The notes beneath the pieces were generated by a model, which saw only the letters and a list, made by a program, of their open reading frames with translations, did not search any database and had not been told where the DNA came from. Positions 1-7,147 of a stretch of DNA of 21,579 bases are shown one piece after another. A program made the translations under genes and the position numbers. How positions within the stretch are numbered: position 1 is the first letter of the stretch; every line of letters starts with the position of its first letter. The DNA lies in IMG/VR virus record IMGVR_UViG_3300023119_000916, positions 1 through 21,579 of that record. One strand, written 5' to 3'. The stretch comes from a virus.

Positions 1-369
1 CCCTGGACCAATACGATAATTATCTTCAACACTATCTGGTGTACTTACTTCAGTAATGCTAGACTCGTCTCTTGTTGCTACTAATTGATGAGGTAGTAAA
101 GGAGGATTATGCCAAACATCTCCTTCGTTTAATTCTTTTTCATATAGCATTGAATCCTTAGTATCAATATATCTAACTTTAAAACTTCCGCTGTTTACAA
201 ACCAACTTTCATCTTTTTCTTTATGAAAGTGCATACTTGTTTTATTACCTGCCTTATTAAAGAACATAATCTTTCCGCAGTATTGATCATTAGTTGCCCA
301 AATTAATTCGTAACCCCAGCCTTTTTGTACTGCACCACTTAGACGTGTAGGTTCTGTTTTATTTTCCAT
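1..369 (-). CDS. Cupin-fold sugar-phosphate isomerase-like protein (3' end off window)
   Basis: The 123 residues seen form a small single-domain cupin. Cupin motif 1 is complete: His47-x-His49, Glu54 and Gly61 fit HxH-x4-E-x6-G and should bind a metal. Motif 2 is recognisable at Gly83, Pro89 and His94, with the usual central Gly replaced. The overall pattern resembles type II mannose-6-phosphate isomerase-like cupins, and the gene lies in a sugar-nucleotide cassette, so sugar-phosphate isomerisation or epimerisation is a reasonable inference; the substrate is unknown. The ATG at 369 overlaps the end of the hldD-like gene by 11 bases. A GAGG about 10 bases upstream, inside hldD, can serve as ribosome binding site. 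This suggests it is the last-seen gene of the unit hldE-oxygenase-hldD-cupin. No stop codon occurs before base 1, so the C-terminus is missing, probably by only a few residues. Confidence 0.8.
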   Translation of the reverse strand, partial: MENKTEPTRLSGAVQKGWGYELIWATNDQYCGKIMFFNKAGNKTSMHFHKEKDESWFVNSGSFKVRYIDTKDSMLYEKELNEGDVWHNPPLLPHQLVATRDESSITEVSTPDSVEDNYRIGPG

Positions 370-1168
370 TGATAAATTCCTCTAATTTTGTAAAATTAAT
401 ATTTACTACATTACTTAATTTTTGTATGTCTGCACAAGTATATTCTTGATATTGACCTTTAAGTTCTTCTGGCATTGGTATAGTTTCAATTTTAGCGTTA
501 TATCTTTTAGCAACTAATTCTGCAACAGTTTGAAAACTTGTTGCAATACCTGTTCCAATATTAAAAATACCTGTTTCTTTAGTGCCTAATAGATAACGAT
601 GTATATTACAACAATCGCCAACATATATAAAATCACGTTTGTAATTATCACTATTTTCAAATAACTTGATAACTTTGTTTTCTTTAGCCTGTTTAAAAAA
701 CTTTGTCACAGGACTTGCTTGGTCGCCTTTGTGATCTTCATGAGGGCCATATACATTAAAATAACGAAATCCTTGTACAATTACTTTGTGTTGTTGTTGC
801 ATTACCCATCTGTCAAATAGATATTTGCTTGTAGCATAATAACTCTGTGGTTGTTTAGGAGCATCTTCTGTAAAGTCTGTATTACATCCATATACACTAG
901 CACTTGATGCATATTGAAAATTTACACCCTTAGTATTGCATTCATTAAACAACCATTTGGAAAACTCATAGTTTTGAAGCATTACTTTATCTATATCACG
1001 TTCTGTAGTTGCACTAATTGCACCAAGATGAATTACCCAATCAAAACCTTCTACTTCAGGCAAAAACTCTGTATCCCATTCATATCCAAATAATTCGTGA
1101 TCTTTATCTAAGAATGATTTTAAATTTTTACCAATAAACCCTTCAAATCCTGTAATTAAAATTTTCAT
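359..1168 (-). CDS. hldD: ADP-L-glycero-D-manno-heptose 6-epimerase (HldD/RfaD-like)
   Basis: Predicted to convert ADP-D-glycero-beta-D-manno-heptose to the L-glycero epimer, the last step of making the LPS inner-core heptose donor; cytoplasmic. It is a 269-residue short-chain dehydrogenase/epimerase with the N-terminal NAD(P)-binding motif Gly7-x2-Gly10-x2-Gly13 and the catalytic Tyr111-x3-Lys115. The segment RYFNVYGPHEDHKG (135-148), the stretch KLFENSDNYKRDFIYVGD (168-185), and the C-terminal IPMPEELKGQYQ followed by ADIQKL match my memory of Escherichia coli RfaD closely, which sets it apart from generic GalE-type epimerases. Length is slightly below the roughly 310 residues usual for bacterial HldD. 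Its ATG overlaps the oxygenase stop (ATGA), so translation is probably coupled. A HldE-like enzyme for the preceding steps lies in the same unit, supporting the specific call. Confidence 0.88.
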   Translation of the reverse strand: MKILITGFEGFIGKNLKSFLDKDHELFGYEWDTEFLPEVEGFDWVIHLGAISATTERDIDKVMLQNYEFSKWLFNECNTKGVNFQYASSASVYGCNTDFTEDAPKQPQSYYATSKYLFDRWVMQQQHKVIVQGFRYFNVYGPHEDHKGDQASPVTKFFKQAKENKVIKLFENSDNYKRDFIYVGDCCNIHRYLLGTKETGIFNIGTGIATSFQTVAELVAKRYNAKIETIPMPEELKGQYQEYTCADIQKLSNVVNINFTKLEEFINGK

Positions 1169-1716
1169 TTTGTTAACTCTGTAAATTCTTTATTTTCTGG
1201 ATGTGGTATAAAATTAATATTTGCTACAATCCTTGAAAGTGCATCAGTATGTGTACTACCTGAATGTTCTTGTTTAGCTGGAAACACTAAAAGTCTATTA
1301 AACTTACTTTCAATCTTAGTACCATCTTTAAATTCAGTCCATCCATTGTTATCGTTAAAATAATATACAGCAGTTAATGCACAATCATGAGGAGGATCTA
1401 AATCTATATGAAATCCGTGTGTGGTTAAAATATCTGCTCTTGGAGTTAAATTAACTTTTAATCTTAATAATGTATAAGTGTGACATCTATTAATTAAAGG
1501 AATAATTGCTTCACCTATTTCGGGGCTAGTAGTCCAATTTAAATTTTTATAAATTGTGTGAAAAAATTGTAATTGGTAAAGACTTGTGCCTTCTGTTTGA
1601 AATTTTTGAGGAACAGGTTGACCTGTCTTCCAAAATATCTCCTCAGATTCAAATAAGTTTTTTAAATTTATAGCATCGTTGTGTTCTAATGCATCGTCAA
1701 TTACTAAGTACTTCAT
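1165..1716 (-). CDS. 2-oxoglutarate/Fe(II)-dependent oxygenase family protein
   Basis: This 183-residue protein belongs to the prolyl-4-hydroxylase-like 2OG-Fe(II) oxygenase superfamily. The iron ligands are His103-x-Asp105 (in HGFHIDLD) and a distal His, most likely His151 in FPAKQEHSGS, with Arg162 as the probable 2-oxoglutarate carboxylate contact. Such stand-alone oxygenases are frequent in T4-like marine phages, but their substrates are mostly unknown. Its position between hldE and hldD, with ATGA overlaps at both ends, places it firmly in the same transcription and translation unit. Hydroxylation of a sugar, lipid A/LPS component or nucleotide sugar is therefore possible, though protein hydroxylation cannot be excluded. 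The fold assignment is well supported; the role is inference from neighbours only. Confidence 0.8.
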   Translation of the reverse strand: MKYLVIDDALEHNDAINLKNLFESEEIFWKTGQPVPQKFQTEGTSLYQLQFFHTIYKNLNWTTSPEIGEAIIPLINRCHTYTLLRLKVNLTPRADILTTHGFHIDLDPPHDCALTAVYYFNDNNGWTEFKDGTKIESKFNRLLVFPAKQEHSGSTHTDALSRIVANINFIPHPENKEFTELTK

Positions 1717-2852
1717 TTGCTTTTCTCTATAATATTAGTTGTGCTATAACCTTCTACTGTAGGTATAATATGCACAGGTGCTAAATCGTGTCCTACAATT
1801 TCTTCTACAGTATAGTCACCGCCTTTAACAATTAAGTCTGGCTTTATTTCTTTAATCAAATCATATGGAGTGTCTTCATGAAAAACAACAACTTCGTCTA
1901 CATACGGAATAAGTTCTAGCTGTTCGCGTCTTGTTTCAAGATCGTTAAATGGCCTAGTTTCGCCTTTTAAACGTTTTACACTACCATCGCTATTAAGTCC
2001 TACAACAAGTTTATCGCCTAAACTACGTGCTTCTTTTAGCAGTGTAAGATGCCCTTTGTGTAATATATCAAAACAGCCGTTAGTAAAAACTACACGCTTC
2101 TTTAGATCTTTTTCGTTAAGAATGTATGTGCCTACATGTTTGACACTTTCAGTTGATCCTTGTACAGCAAGTTTAATTGCACTTTCGTAATCGTATCCTT
2201 TTGTAAGCGCATAAACAAATGCTGCTAAAAAACAATCACCGGCTCCAGTAACATCGTTAACTTCAACTTGTTCTACATCAACGGTATAATATGTTTTATC
2301 TATTTCTGCAATAGTAGGTTGACTTGCAGCAGTAATAATTATGTTACCTGTCCAACTTGTAAATCCTAAATCTTCAAATTCTTTTTTGTTAGGTTTAACT
2401 AACCAAGCACCGTCATAATAACTAACATGACGTTTAGGATCTACAATAACTTTACAATCATATTGATTAATGTGTTCTATAATATTGTTTGAGTATTCTA
2501 ATACACCTTTATTATAATCACTTAATATAACATAATCGTATGTACTAAAATCTTTTGCACAAATTATTTCAAGTACACCTTGGCCATTAGTAAAATGATC
2601 TTGGTCTATACGTGTAACATAATGTCCGTCACATAATACACGAGTCTTAATACATTTTGGATATGACAAATCTAATAATTCTACATCAACGCCTAAACTT
2701 AATAAATTTTGATATACTAGTGCAGCGCCGCCTAATTGTTCCCATACTTCTTGTTGATTAACAACAGGCACAGGTGCTTCAGGACTCAATCTAGTTGAAG
2801 TTCCTGTAATGTATTTGTCAATGATTATATCGCCAATAACTAAGACTTTCAT
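1713..2852 (-). CDS. hldE: Bifunctional heptose-7-phosphate kinase / heptose-1-phosphate adenylyltransferase (HldE-like)
   Basis: Predicted to phosphorylate D-glycero-beta-D-manno-heptose 7-phosphate at C1 and, after phosphate removal by GmhB, to transfer AMP to give ADP-heptose. The 379 residues hold two domains. Residues 1-245 are a PfkB/ribokinase-type kinase with GG41-42 near the sugar site, KPNKKEFE (153-160), and the signature Asp200-VTGAG-Asp206, whose last Asp is the catalytic base. Residues 253-379 are a cytidylyltransferase-fold domain with TNGCFDILHKGH (HxGH at 265-268), RLKGETRP and VKGGDY (342-347), all like E. coli HldE. E. coli HldE has 477 residues; the shortening lies in the kinase half. 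I chose the ATG at 2852 because the ATG at 2867 lies inside the promoter -10 region. The gene ends in an ATGA overlap with the oxygenase. Confidence 0.9.
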   Translation of the reverse strand: MKVLVIGDIIIDKYITGTSTRLSPEAPVPVVNQQEVWEQLGGAALVYQNLLSLGVDVELLDLSYPKCIKTRVLCDGHYVTRIDQDHFTNGQGVLEIICAKDFSTYDYVILSDYNKGVLEYSNNIIEHINQYDCKVIVDPKRHVSYYDGAWLVKPNKKEFEDLGFTSWTGNIIITAASQPTIAEIDKTYYTVDVEQVEVNDVTGAGDCFLAAFVYALTKGYDYESAIKLAVQGSTESVKHVGTYILNEKDLKKRVVFTNGCFDILHKGHLTLLKEARSLGDKLVVGLNSDGSVKRLKGETRPFNDLETRREQLELIPYVDEVVVFHEDTPYDLIKEIKPDLIVKGGDYTVEEIVGHDLAPVHIIPTVEGYSTTNIIEKSK

Positions 2853-2858
2853 ACTACA

Positions 2859-2887
2859 ATTATACATTAAAACAGAGTGTTAGTCAA
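2859..2887 (-). promoter_or_regulatory. Sigma70-type promoter of the hldE cassette
   Basis: On the minus strand a TTGACT -35 box (2887-2882) and a perfect TATAAT -10 box (2864-2859) are separated by exactly 17 bases. The -35 overlaps the last codon and stop of the Nudix gene. The hldE ATG starts at 2852, only six bases after the -10 box, which is where transcription should begin, so the mRNA would have essentially no leader. It differs from the TATAAATA-type late promoters of the virion genes and suggests expression by unmodified host RNA polymerase. Confidence 0.8.
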
Positions 2888-3314
2888 GTAAATTTATTAC
2901 TTCAAATACTGTTTCTAATTTTTTAAGATTAACTTTTTTGTTTAATGTATTTTGTAGTCCATAGTGTAAAGGTTTTGGCCACATGCCAAAGCTACACCAA
3001 GAATACCCATCATGTTCACTGTTTAGTGTAGGAAGAAATTCTGTGTTTACTAAACACAGGTATGTATGAAAATGAAATTTAGAGTCATTTGATACAAAGG
3101 TTTCGAGTGGAATAGTTTTTTTAATTTCTACTTCACCAATTTCCTCAGTAATTTCTCGTCTTAACCCTTCCCAAGGAGTTTCAGCGCCTTCATTTGTGCC
3201 GCCAACAAGACCCCATACGTTATTACTACGTTTTCCGTTAGATCTATGTAAAAATAAAAATCTTTGCGTATCTAGACTATAAAATAAAGCGCCGCTACAA
3301 ACTATATCACTCAT
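2880..3314 (-). CDS. Nudix hydrolase
   Basis: A 144-residue protein with an exact Nudix box, G-x5-E-x7-RE-x2-EE-x-G. In the protein it starts at the second Gly of GGTNEGAETPWEGL and runs through RREITEEIGEV; the paired Glu residues bind the divalent metal. Nudix enzymes hydrolyse nucleoside diphosphates linked to another group (nucleotide sugars, NADH, dNTPs, Ap4A, capped RNA); nothing visible fixes the substrate here. I start it at the ATG at 3314 (protein begins MSDIVCSGALFY), 13 bases after the gp15 stop. The frame is open further upstream to 3506, but that part lies inside gp15 coding sequence and does not look like Nudix protein. Lying between gp15 and the ADP-heptose cassette, it might act on a nucleotide sugar such as GDP-mannose or ADP-heptose, or on nucleotides. 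Confidence 0.85.
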   Translation of the reverse strand: MSDIVCSGALFYSLDTQRFLFLHRSNGKRSNNVWGLVGGTNEGAETPWEGLRREITEEIGEVEIKKTIPLETFVSNDSKFHFHTYLCLVNTEFLPTLNSEHDGYSWCSFGMWPKPLHYGLQNTLNKKVNLKKLETVFEVINLLD

Positions 3315-3327
3315 ACTAATAATTATG

Positions 3328-4962
3328 TTAGTATGCAAGTCTCCAGGTGCCATCTGGATATTCTCCTTCAAACGAAAGAATCCATTCTGACCCAGTCCAT
3401 TTATATTGTTTATTAGTGGTGAAATTTGTAACAAATGTTTCTGTAGAAGTATTGATAGCTTTAAATATAACATTCCATTTACTACCATCCCATTCAACAA
3501 TATCATTTACACTAGCTGCAAAGTCTGTGCCATCTGCATTTTTCCAAGCATCAGGACCATCTACATCTAGATATAATTCATAATAGACTTTGTCACCTTC
3601 GTTTAAGAATTCACTAAATTTTATTTGATATGTTTCGTCCGATGAATCAACTGTAAAATGTGTAGCATTTACTTGAGTACCATTAACAAAAACTTTTGAA
3701 TTTACAACTTCATTAAATGGATATTTTGTATCATATAAGATAGTTCTATCAGACACAGTAAATTCTCCAGTGTGTATATGTCCAACATTTCCAAGTAGTA
3801 ATATTCTAGGATTTGTATTAGGAAGTAATTTAGGATTTCCTTTAACAGGATCAATGATTGCATCAATTCCAGTTGTTCCGTTAATTACAGTATCATCTGG
3901 TAATGTATCATTGTCAATATTAACACTTAATACAGTTTGATCTAAAGGATTAATAGATACTGTACCTACAATTTCGTAACCATTAGAACGTTGTAACCTT
4001 AGTTCTGTAATATCAGGTTGGAATAATTGTGGTATAGATTTAATGTATCCTGTCCATGTTTCTGCGCCAACTACACCTTTTCCAAGTAACTGTGCGTAAT
4101 AGCCGCCAGCACCATCATTCATAAAAATAAGATCGTAGTTATTATGGCTAGTAGCAACTAGAGTAGTTTCGCTAGTCATTGCTTCTCTTTTTCCATAAAG
4201 TTTATCTGGAACTTCTGCTTTGTTTTCATTAAGTACAGATTGTTTAACTAGACTTTGTGCATAAGCAGTATCGTCAATATTAACTTCTAATCCATTTTCA
4301 CTAAACATTGCAGTAATAATATTTTGTATAACACCCAATTTTTTAACCTTAACTGGAGGACTAATAAAGATTGGTGTGTTAAATGTAAGTGTTGCAATGT
4401 CAATTTCACTTTCAACACCAACAGGAATACTTCTAGAACTCCAATTAATATTATCTAAGTTTACTACACTCAAACTAGTCCAGTCAATATAATTGTCAGT
4501 AGTTTGTATTTCTAAACTTGGATTAAACAACATTAATATTTGTTCTATTATTTGTAATTTTTGATCTGTATTTGTTGCCCAAAGATCAAGATTAACAGTA
4601 AGTTTATACGGAGTAGGCATTAATCTTTCAATAGTGTAGTTTTTACCTTCTTTTTTGAGATATTCTACACCGTTAGCATCTACTGCACGTTCTCTAATGT
4701 TTAATTTGTTTACATAACTACTATCTGCTAATCTAGAAGTATCCATTTCTAAGCCAGTTACATAAACTGCCATTCTTGGAGCACTTGGTATTTTATTTTC
4801 GCTGTTATCACGAATAATGTTTGCAACTTGACGGGTTAAATCTCCGTAACTAATTGGAATCTTAACTACATTATTGTTTCCGTCTTTGTACCCAAATTCA
4901 CTAAACATTCGAATTATTTGTGTAAGGTACCTTCTTATTTGTTGATCATAAAAATGTTGCAT
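3328..4962 (-). CDS. 15: Tail completion and sheath stabiliser protein (T4 gp15-like), C-terminally extended
   Basis: Predicted to cap the head-proximal end of the contracted or extended sheath and tube, as T4 gp15 does, so the tail can join the neck. The N-terminus HFYDQQIRRYLTQIIRMF, followed by KIPISYGDLTRQ, aligns with the T4 gp15 start (YFYNSSFRRY..., then RVPITYASK). Further matches are MPTPYKLTVNLDLW (115-128), QIIEQILMLFNP and FISPPVKV. T4 gp15 has 272 residues; this protein has 544. The extra C-terminal half holds Trp-rich stretches such as WDGSKWNV and YKWTGSEW, and ends GEYPDGTWRLAY, an ending I associate with marine T4-like gp15 proteins. Its ATG overlaps the gp14 stop by one base (TAATG), so both probably share the late promoter at 6084-6077. 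Confidence 0.85.
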   Translation of the reverse strand: MQHFYDQQIRRYLTQIIRMFSEFGYKDGNNNVVKIPISYGDLTRQVANIIRDNSENKIPSAPRMAVYVTGLEMDTSRLADSSYVNKLNIRERAVDANGVEYLKKEGKNYTIERLMPTPYKLTVNLDLWATNTDQKLQIIEQILMLFNPSLEIQTTDNYIDWTSLSVVNLDNINWSSRSIPVGVESEIDIATLTFNTPIFISPPVKVKKLGVIQNIITAMFSENGLEVNIDDTAYAQSLVKQSVLNENKAEVPDKLYGKREAMTSETTLVATSHNNYDLIFMNDGAGGYYAQLLGKGVVGAETWTGYIKSIPQLFQPDITELRLQRSNGYEIVGTVSINPLDQTVLSVNIDNDTLPDDTVINGTTGIDAIIDPVKGNPKLLPNTNPRILLLGNVGHIHTGEFTVSDRTILYDTKYPFNEVVNSKVFVNGTQVNATHFTVDSSDETYQIKFSEFLNEGDKVYYELYLDVDGPDAWKNADGTDFAASVNDIVEWDGSKWNVIFKAINTSTETFVTNFTTNKQYKWTGSEWILSFEGEYPDGTWRLAY

Positions 4963-6071
4963 TAGTTATCTGCCTTTGGTCTAAGTGCTTGTGAAAGGCT
5001 TTGTTTTTCGTTAAACGTTTCACCTGCAACAGTAGTAGTTGCATCGTCGTTATTAATAAATGATCCTTTTTGGTTATTAGTAGTATCAGAACCGTATAGA
5101 TCTGCACGTTGTACATCTTGTACTTTATTCCATCTTTGATTCTTATATTTAAATAATCTATTAGGCATAAAATCAGTTCTTAAGAAATAATCATCATCTT
5201 CTGGATTTGATGGAAAGCTAATACCATGTCCAAATACAGTTTCTCCGTTTGGCGGCAAACTTGTTCCAACTAAGTAACCTTTATAACCAGGTCTATCAGG
5301 TGGCTGCATTTCATTAAGGCCATCTGCGTCTTGTGTATTAGTTAATTCTGTCTTTCCATTTTCGTCAGTTTGTAGTGTAAAGAAACTAGTAATGTCATAT
5401 CCACTTTGCTGAACTTCTTCAGTTGCTTCATTAACTACTGCGTTTGAAATTTGCATTTCTTTTTCATATGTAGATAACAAATCACGAAGTGTATTGCCCT
5501 CTGGTGTATCTTCACTTGCTGGCAAGTCTAATATATCTTTAAATTCTTGTCCGTCGTATATTTGTTTTAATTTCACACGATATAAATGTGGATACCATGT
5601 TTGACTAAATCCTTCTGCAGAACGATTAACATCTTCTACAACATAATACCTTTTAAGAGCTACATTATAATCGTTTTCAGCATATTCATCTTTTAGATGC
5701 GGAAATTCAATTACATCACCGCTCATTATTTTTCTGCCAAGTGTCTTAACACTGCTTCTTATATGTATTGTTAGAAATAATGTATCATTACTTAAAAACA
5801 ATCCAAATTGGCTAAGATCAAAATCAATATCTTGTACATTGTAAATGCCTCTCATGGTATAAATGTCTTGATCATATTTTCTGTCTCTATTTTCTAGAAA
5901 CATCATATCTTGTATTTGTGTATGATCTTTGACAGTTGTTCCGTCGTCAGTACCAATATATTTGTGAATATGTATATCAGTACCACCTACAGTAAACATT
6001 TCCTGGATCTGTTTGTCTAGGAATTCATAATCATTACTTTTTTCTGGTTTGTATAAACTTAATCTTGGCAT
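4962..6071 (-). CDS. 14: Neck protein (T4 gp14-like)
   Basis: Predicted to assemble with gp13 on the portal after DNA packaging, forming the neck to which the tail attaches. The start MPRLSLYKPEKSNDYEF and the motif TVGGTDIHIHKYIG are, from memory, typical of gp14 of marine T4-like phages. A middle part, DLSQFGLFLSNDTLFLTI followed by GDVIEFP, recalls the T4 gp14 arrangement (SNFGMQVNDEVTLSI, then GDLIYFP). Length is 369 residues against 256 in T4, with a polar C-terminal extension. I use the ATG at 6071; an ATG at 6077 overlaps the promoter octamer and a TTG at 6095 lies upstream of it. The predicted transcription start coincides with 6071, so the message may be leaderless. It is divergent from gp13 and followed directly by gp15. 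Confidence 0.75.
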   Translation of the reverse strand: MPRLSLYKPEKSNDYEFLDKQIQEMFTVGGTDIHIHKYIGTDDGTTVKDHTQIQDMMFLENRDRKYDQDIYTMRGIYNVQDIDFDLSQFGLFLSNDTLFLTIHIRSSVKTLGRKIMSGDVIEFPHLKDEYAENDYNVALKRYYVVEDVNRSAEGFSQTWYPHLYRVKLKQIYDGQEFKDILDLPASEDTPEGNTLRDLLSTYEKEMQISNAVVNEATEEVQQSGYDITSFFTLQTDENGKTELTNTQDADGLNEMQPPDRPGYKGYLVGTSLPPNGETVFGHGISFPSNPEDDDYFLRTDFMPNRLFKYKNQRWNKVQDVQRADLYGSDTTNNQKGSFINNDDATTTVAGETFNEKQSLSQALRPKADN

Positions 6072-6076
6072 ATACA

Positions 6077-6084
6077 TATTTATC
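6077..6084 (-). promoter_or_regulatory. T4-type late promoter of gp14-gp15
   Basis: GATAAATA on the minus strand, one base off the T4 late consensus TATAAATA. Five bases separate it from the gp14 ATG at 6071. It abuts an identical plus-strand octamer. Confidence 0.75.
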
Positions 6085-6092
6085 GATAAATA
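6085..6092 (+). promoter_or_regulatory. T4-type late promoter of gp13
   Basis: GATAAATA on the plus strand, 21 bases before the gp13 ATG at 6114. In contrast to its mirror image, it leaves room for a leader that carries a GGAG ribosome binding site at 6099-6102. Confidence 0.75.
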
Positions 6093-6113
6093 CAATACGG
6101 AGAAGATATCATT

Positions 6114-6872
6114 ATGGCAGACTTAACAACACAAAAACAGGAAGTATTTGATTACGTTAACGCAATGCTCGGCGGTGGCATGATTGACGTTGAGCTTGAT
6201 CCAGTACATTATCAAACAGCATTAAATAAAGCACTTTCTAAATTTCGACAGCGTTCGGATAATTCTGTAGAAGAAAGTTATTTGTTTATGCCAACTGTTG
6301 AAGATCAAAACACTTATACCTTACCAAATGAAGTTGTTGAAGTTCGTCAAATATTCCGTAGATCAATTGGATCACGCAGCGGTGGAGGAGATGGCGGCAC
6401 ATTGTTTGAGCCGTTTAATTTAGCATATACAAATACATATTTGTTATCAAGTTCTAATATTGGCGGTCTAGCAACATATGACCTTTTTAGTCAATATCAA
6501 GAACTTGTCGGACGTATGTTTGGTAGTTTTATTGAATTTAAATGGAATACTACAAACAAACAATTAACGTTACTACAACGTCCTAGAACTGAAGAAACTC
6601 TTATGCTTTATGCATATAACTACCGTCCAGATAGTGAACTATTAAATGATTATCTTGCGCAGCAGTGGATTAAAGATTATACTTTAGCAACGTGTAAGTA
6701 TATGCTAGGCGAAGCAAGAAGTAAGTTTGCTACTATTGCAGGCCCACAAGGCGGTTCAACACTTAATGGTGATGCACTAAAAAATGAAGCTATGCAGGAA
6801 ATAGAAAAACTTGAAAAAGATGTTCAAGAAGCTGTTTCTGGCGGCGCAGGATACGGCTTCACCATTGGTTAA
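6114..6872 (+). CDS. 13: Neck protein (T4 gp13-like)
   Basis: Predicted to form, with gp14, the connector between portal and tail after packaging. The 252-residue protein starts MADLTTQKQEVFDYVNAMLG and continues with an acidic segment VELDPVHYQTALNKALSKFRQ, then YTLPNEVVEVRQIFRR, and later YRPDSELLNDYLAQQWIKDY and a helical end rich in Glu and Lys (NEAMQEIEKLEKDVQEAV). This pattern is what I recall for gp13 of cyanophages and related marine myoviruses; T4 gp13 is a little longer (309). The divergent location next to gp14 supports the identification. It has its own late promoter (6085-6092) and a Shine-Dalgarno sequence. Confidence 0.78.
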   Translation: MADLTTQKQEVFDYVNAMLGGGMIDVELDPVHYQTALNKALSKFRQRSDNSVEESYLFMPTVEDQNTYTLPNEVVEVRQIFRRSIGSRSGGGDGGTLFEPFNLAYTNTYLLSSSNIGGLATYDLFSQYQELVGRMFGSFIEFKWNTTNKQLTLLQRPRTEETLMLYAYNYRPDSELLNDYLAQQWIKDYTLATCKYMLGEARSKFATIAGPQGGSTLNGDALKNEAMQEIEKLEKDVQEAVSGGAGYGFTIG

Positions 6873-6892
6873 TGTTAACGCTATAATCTAAA

Positions 6893-6912
6893 CATACTGT
6901 AAATACAGTATG
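6893..6912. repeat. 20-bp near-perfect dyad overlapping the start of the 70-residue gene
   Basis: CATACTGTAAATACAGTATG is symmetrical except at the central base pair step. The ATG at 6910 is its last three bases. A TATAAT box at 6882-6887 (weak -35 TTCACC at 6858-6863) would start transcription at about 6894, inside the dyad. The same bases also contain a late-promoter-like TGTAAATA (6898-6905) four bases before the ATG. It could be an operator or a start-codon hairpin. It shares ATACTGTAAA with the dyad at 7141-7158. Confidence 0.55.
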
Positions 6913-7122
6913 ACATACTTTCAACACAAAGAAGCAAATCGTTTGTACTGGATGGTTAAAGGTCACCTTATCCCAAAATCATGGAGCGAAAAAGATATTG
7001 AAAAAACATATGATTCCTACATGGCTAGATTATGGGGTAATTGTGAACGAGCTGAGTATAGCACACTTGGTTTTGAAGCCGCCTGGGCACAACGACAAGC
7101 AAAAAAATTAAAAAATACTTGA
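6910..7122 (+). CDS. Small uncharacterised protein, 70 residues
   Basis: I do not recognise a family. The protein is soluble-looking, aromatic and basic (many Trp, Tyr, Lys, Arg), begins MTYFQHKEANRLYWMVKG and ends WAQRQAKKLKNT. There is no signal peptide, membrane segment or cysteine motif. Its ATG is embedded in a 20-bp dyad with TATAAT and TGTAAATA elements in front, and there is no clear Shine-Dalgarno sequence, so it may be read from a leaderless or near-leaderless message. Its last codons overlap the TTGACA box of the next gene's promoter. It sits in an accessory patch (6910-8006) between gp13 and the tail sheath. Protein-like composition, tight spacing and a dedicated upstream element support a real gene. 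Confidence 0.6.
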   Translation: MTYFQHKEANRLYWMVKGHLIPKSWSEKDIEKTYDSYMARLWGNCERAEYSTLGFEAAWAQRQAKKLKNT

Positions 7123-7147
7123 CAAAAACGCAATTATTCTATATACT
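7119..7147 (+). promoter_or_regulatory. Near-consensus sigma70 promoter of the kinase-like gene
   Basis: A perfect TTGACA (7119-7124) and TATACT (7142-7147) are separated by exactly 17 bases. The predicted start is near 7154, giving a leader of about 27 bases with AAAGGA before the ATG at 7181. It indicates transcription by host-type holoenzyme, probably early, unlike the flanking late genes. Confidence 0.8.

Larger units (their letters stand above)
6077..6092. repeat. 16-bp perfect palindrome made of two back-to-back late promoters
   Basis: TATTTATCGATAAATA reads the same on both strands. Each half is a GATAAATA late-promoter octamer, so the two divergent gene sets (gp14-gp15 leftward, gp13 rightward) start from one symmetric element. 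Confidence 0.85.

Noticed and set aside
3315-3345. Sigma70 promoter for the Nudix gene (CATAAT upstream of 3314)
   Set aside because: No acceptable -35 box at 16-18 bases; the short spacing to gp15 makes read-through simpler.
3315-3506. N-terminal extension of the Nudix gene
   Set aside because: It lies inside the gp15 coding region in another frame and adds residues unlike a Nudix domain; the ATG at 3314 gives a normal-length protein.
3347-3583. Plus-strand open frame opposite the gp15 C-terminus
   Set aside because: Antisense to the coding sequence of gp15, no family resemblance and no translation signals.
6072-6095. TTG (6095) or ATG (6077) start for gp14
   Set aside because: Both lie upstream of or within the late promoter element, before the expected transcription start; the ATG at 6071 gives the family-typical MPRLSLY start.
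6897-6908. LexA-type SOS box in the dyad at 6893-6912
   Set aside because: CTGT and ACAG halves are present, but the spacing between them is four bases and not the eight of the enterobacterial LexA box; alphaproteobacterial LexA uses a different motif.
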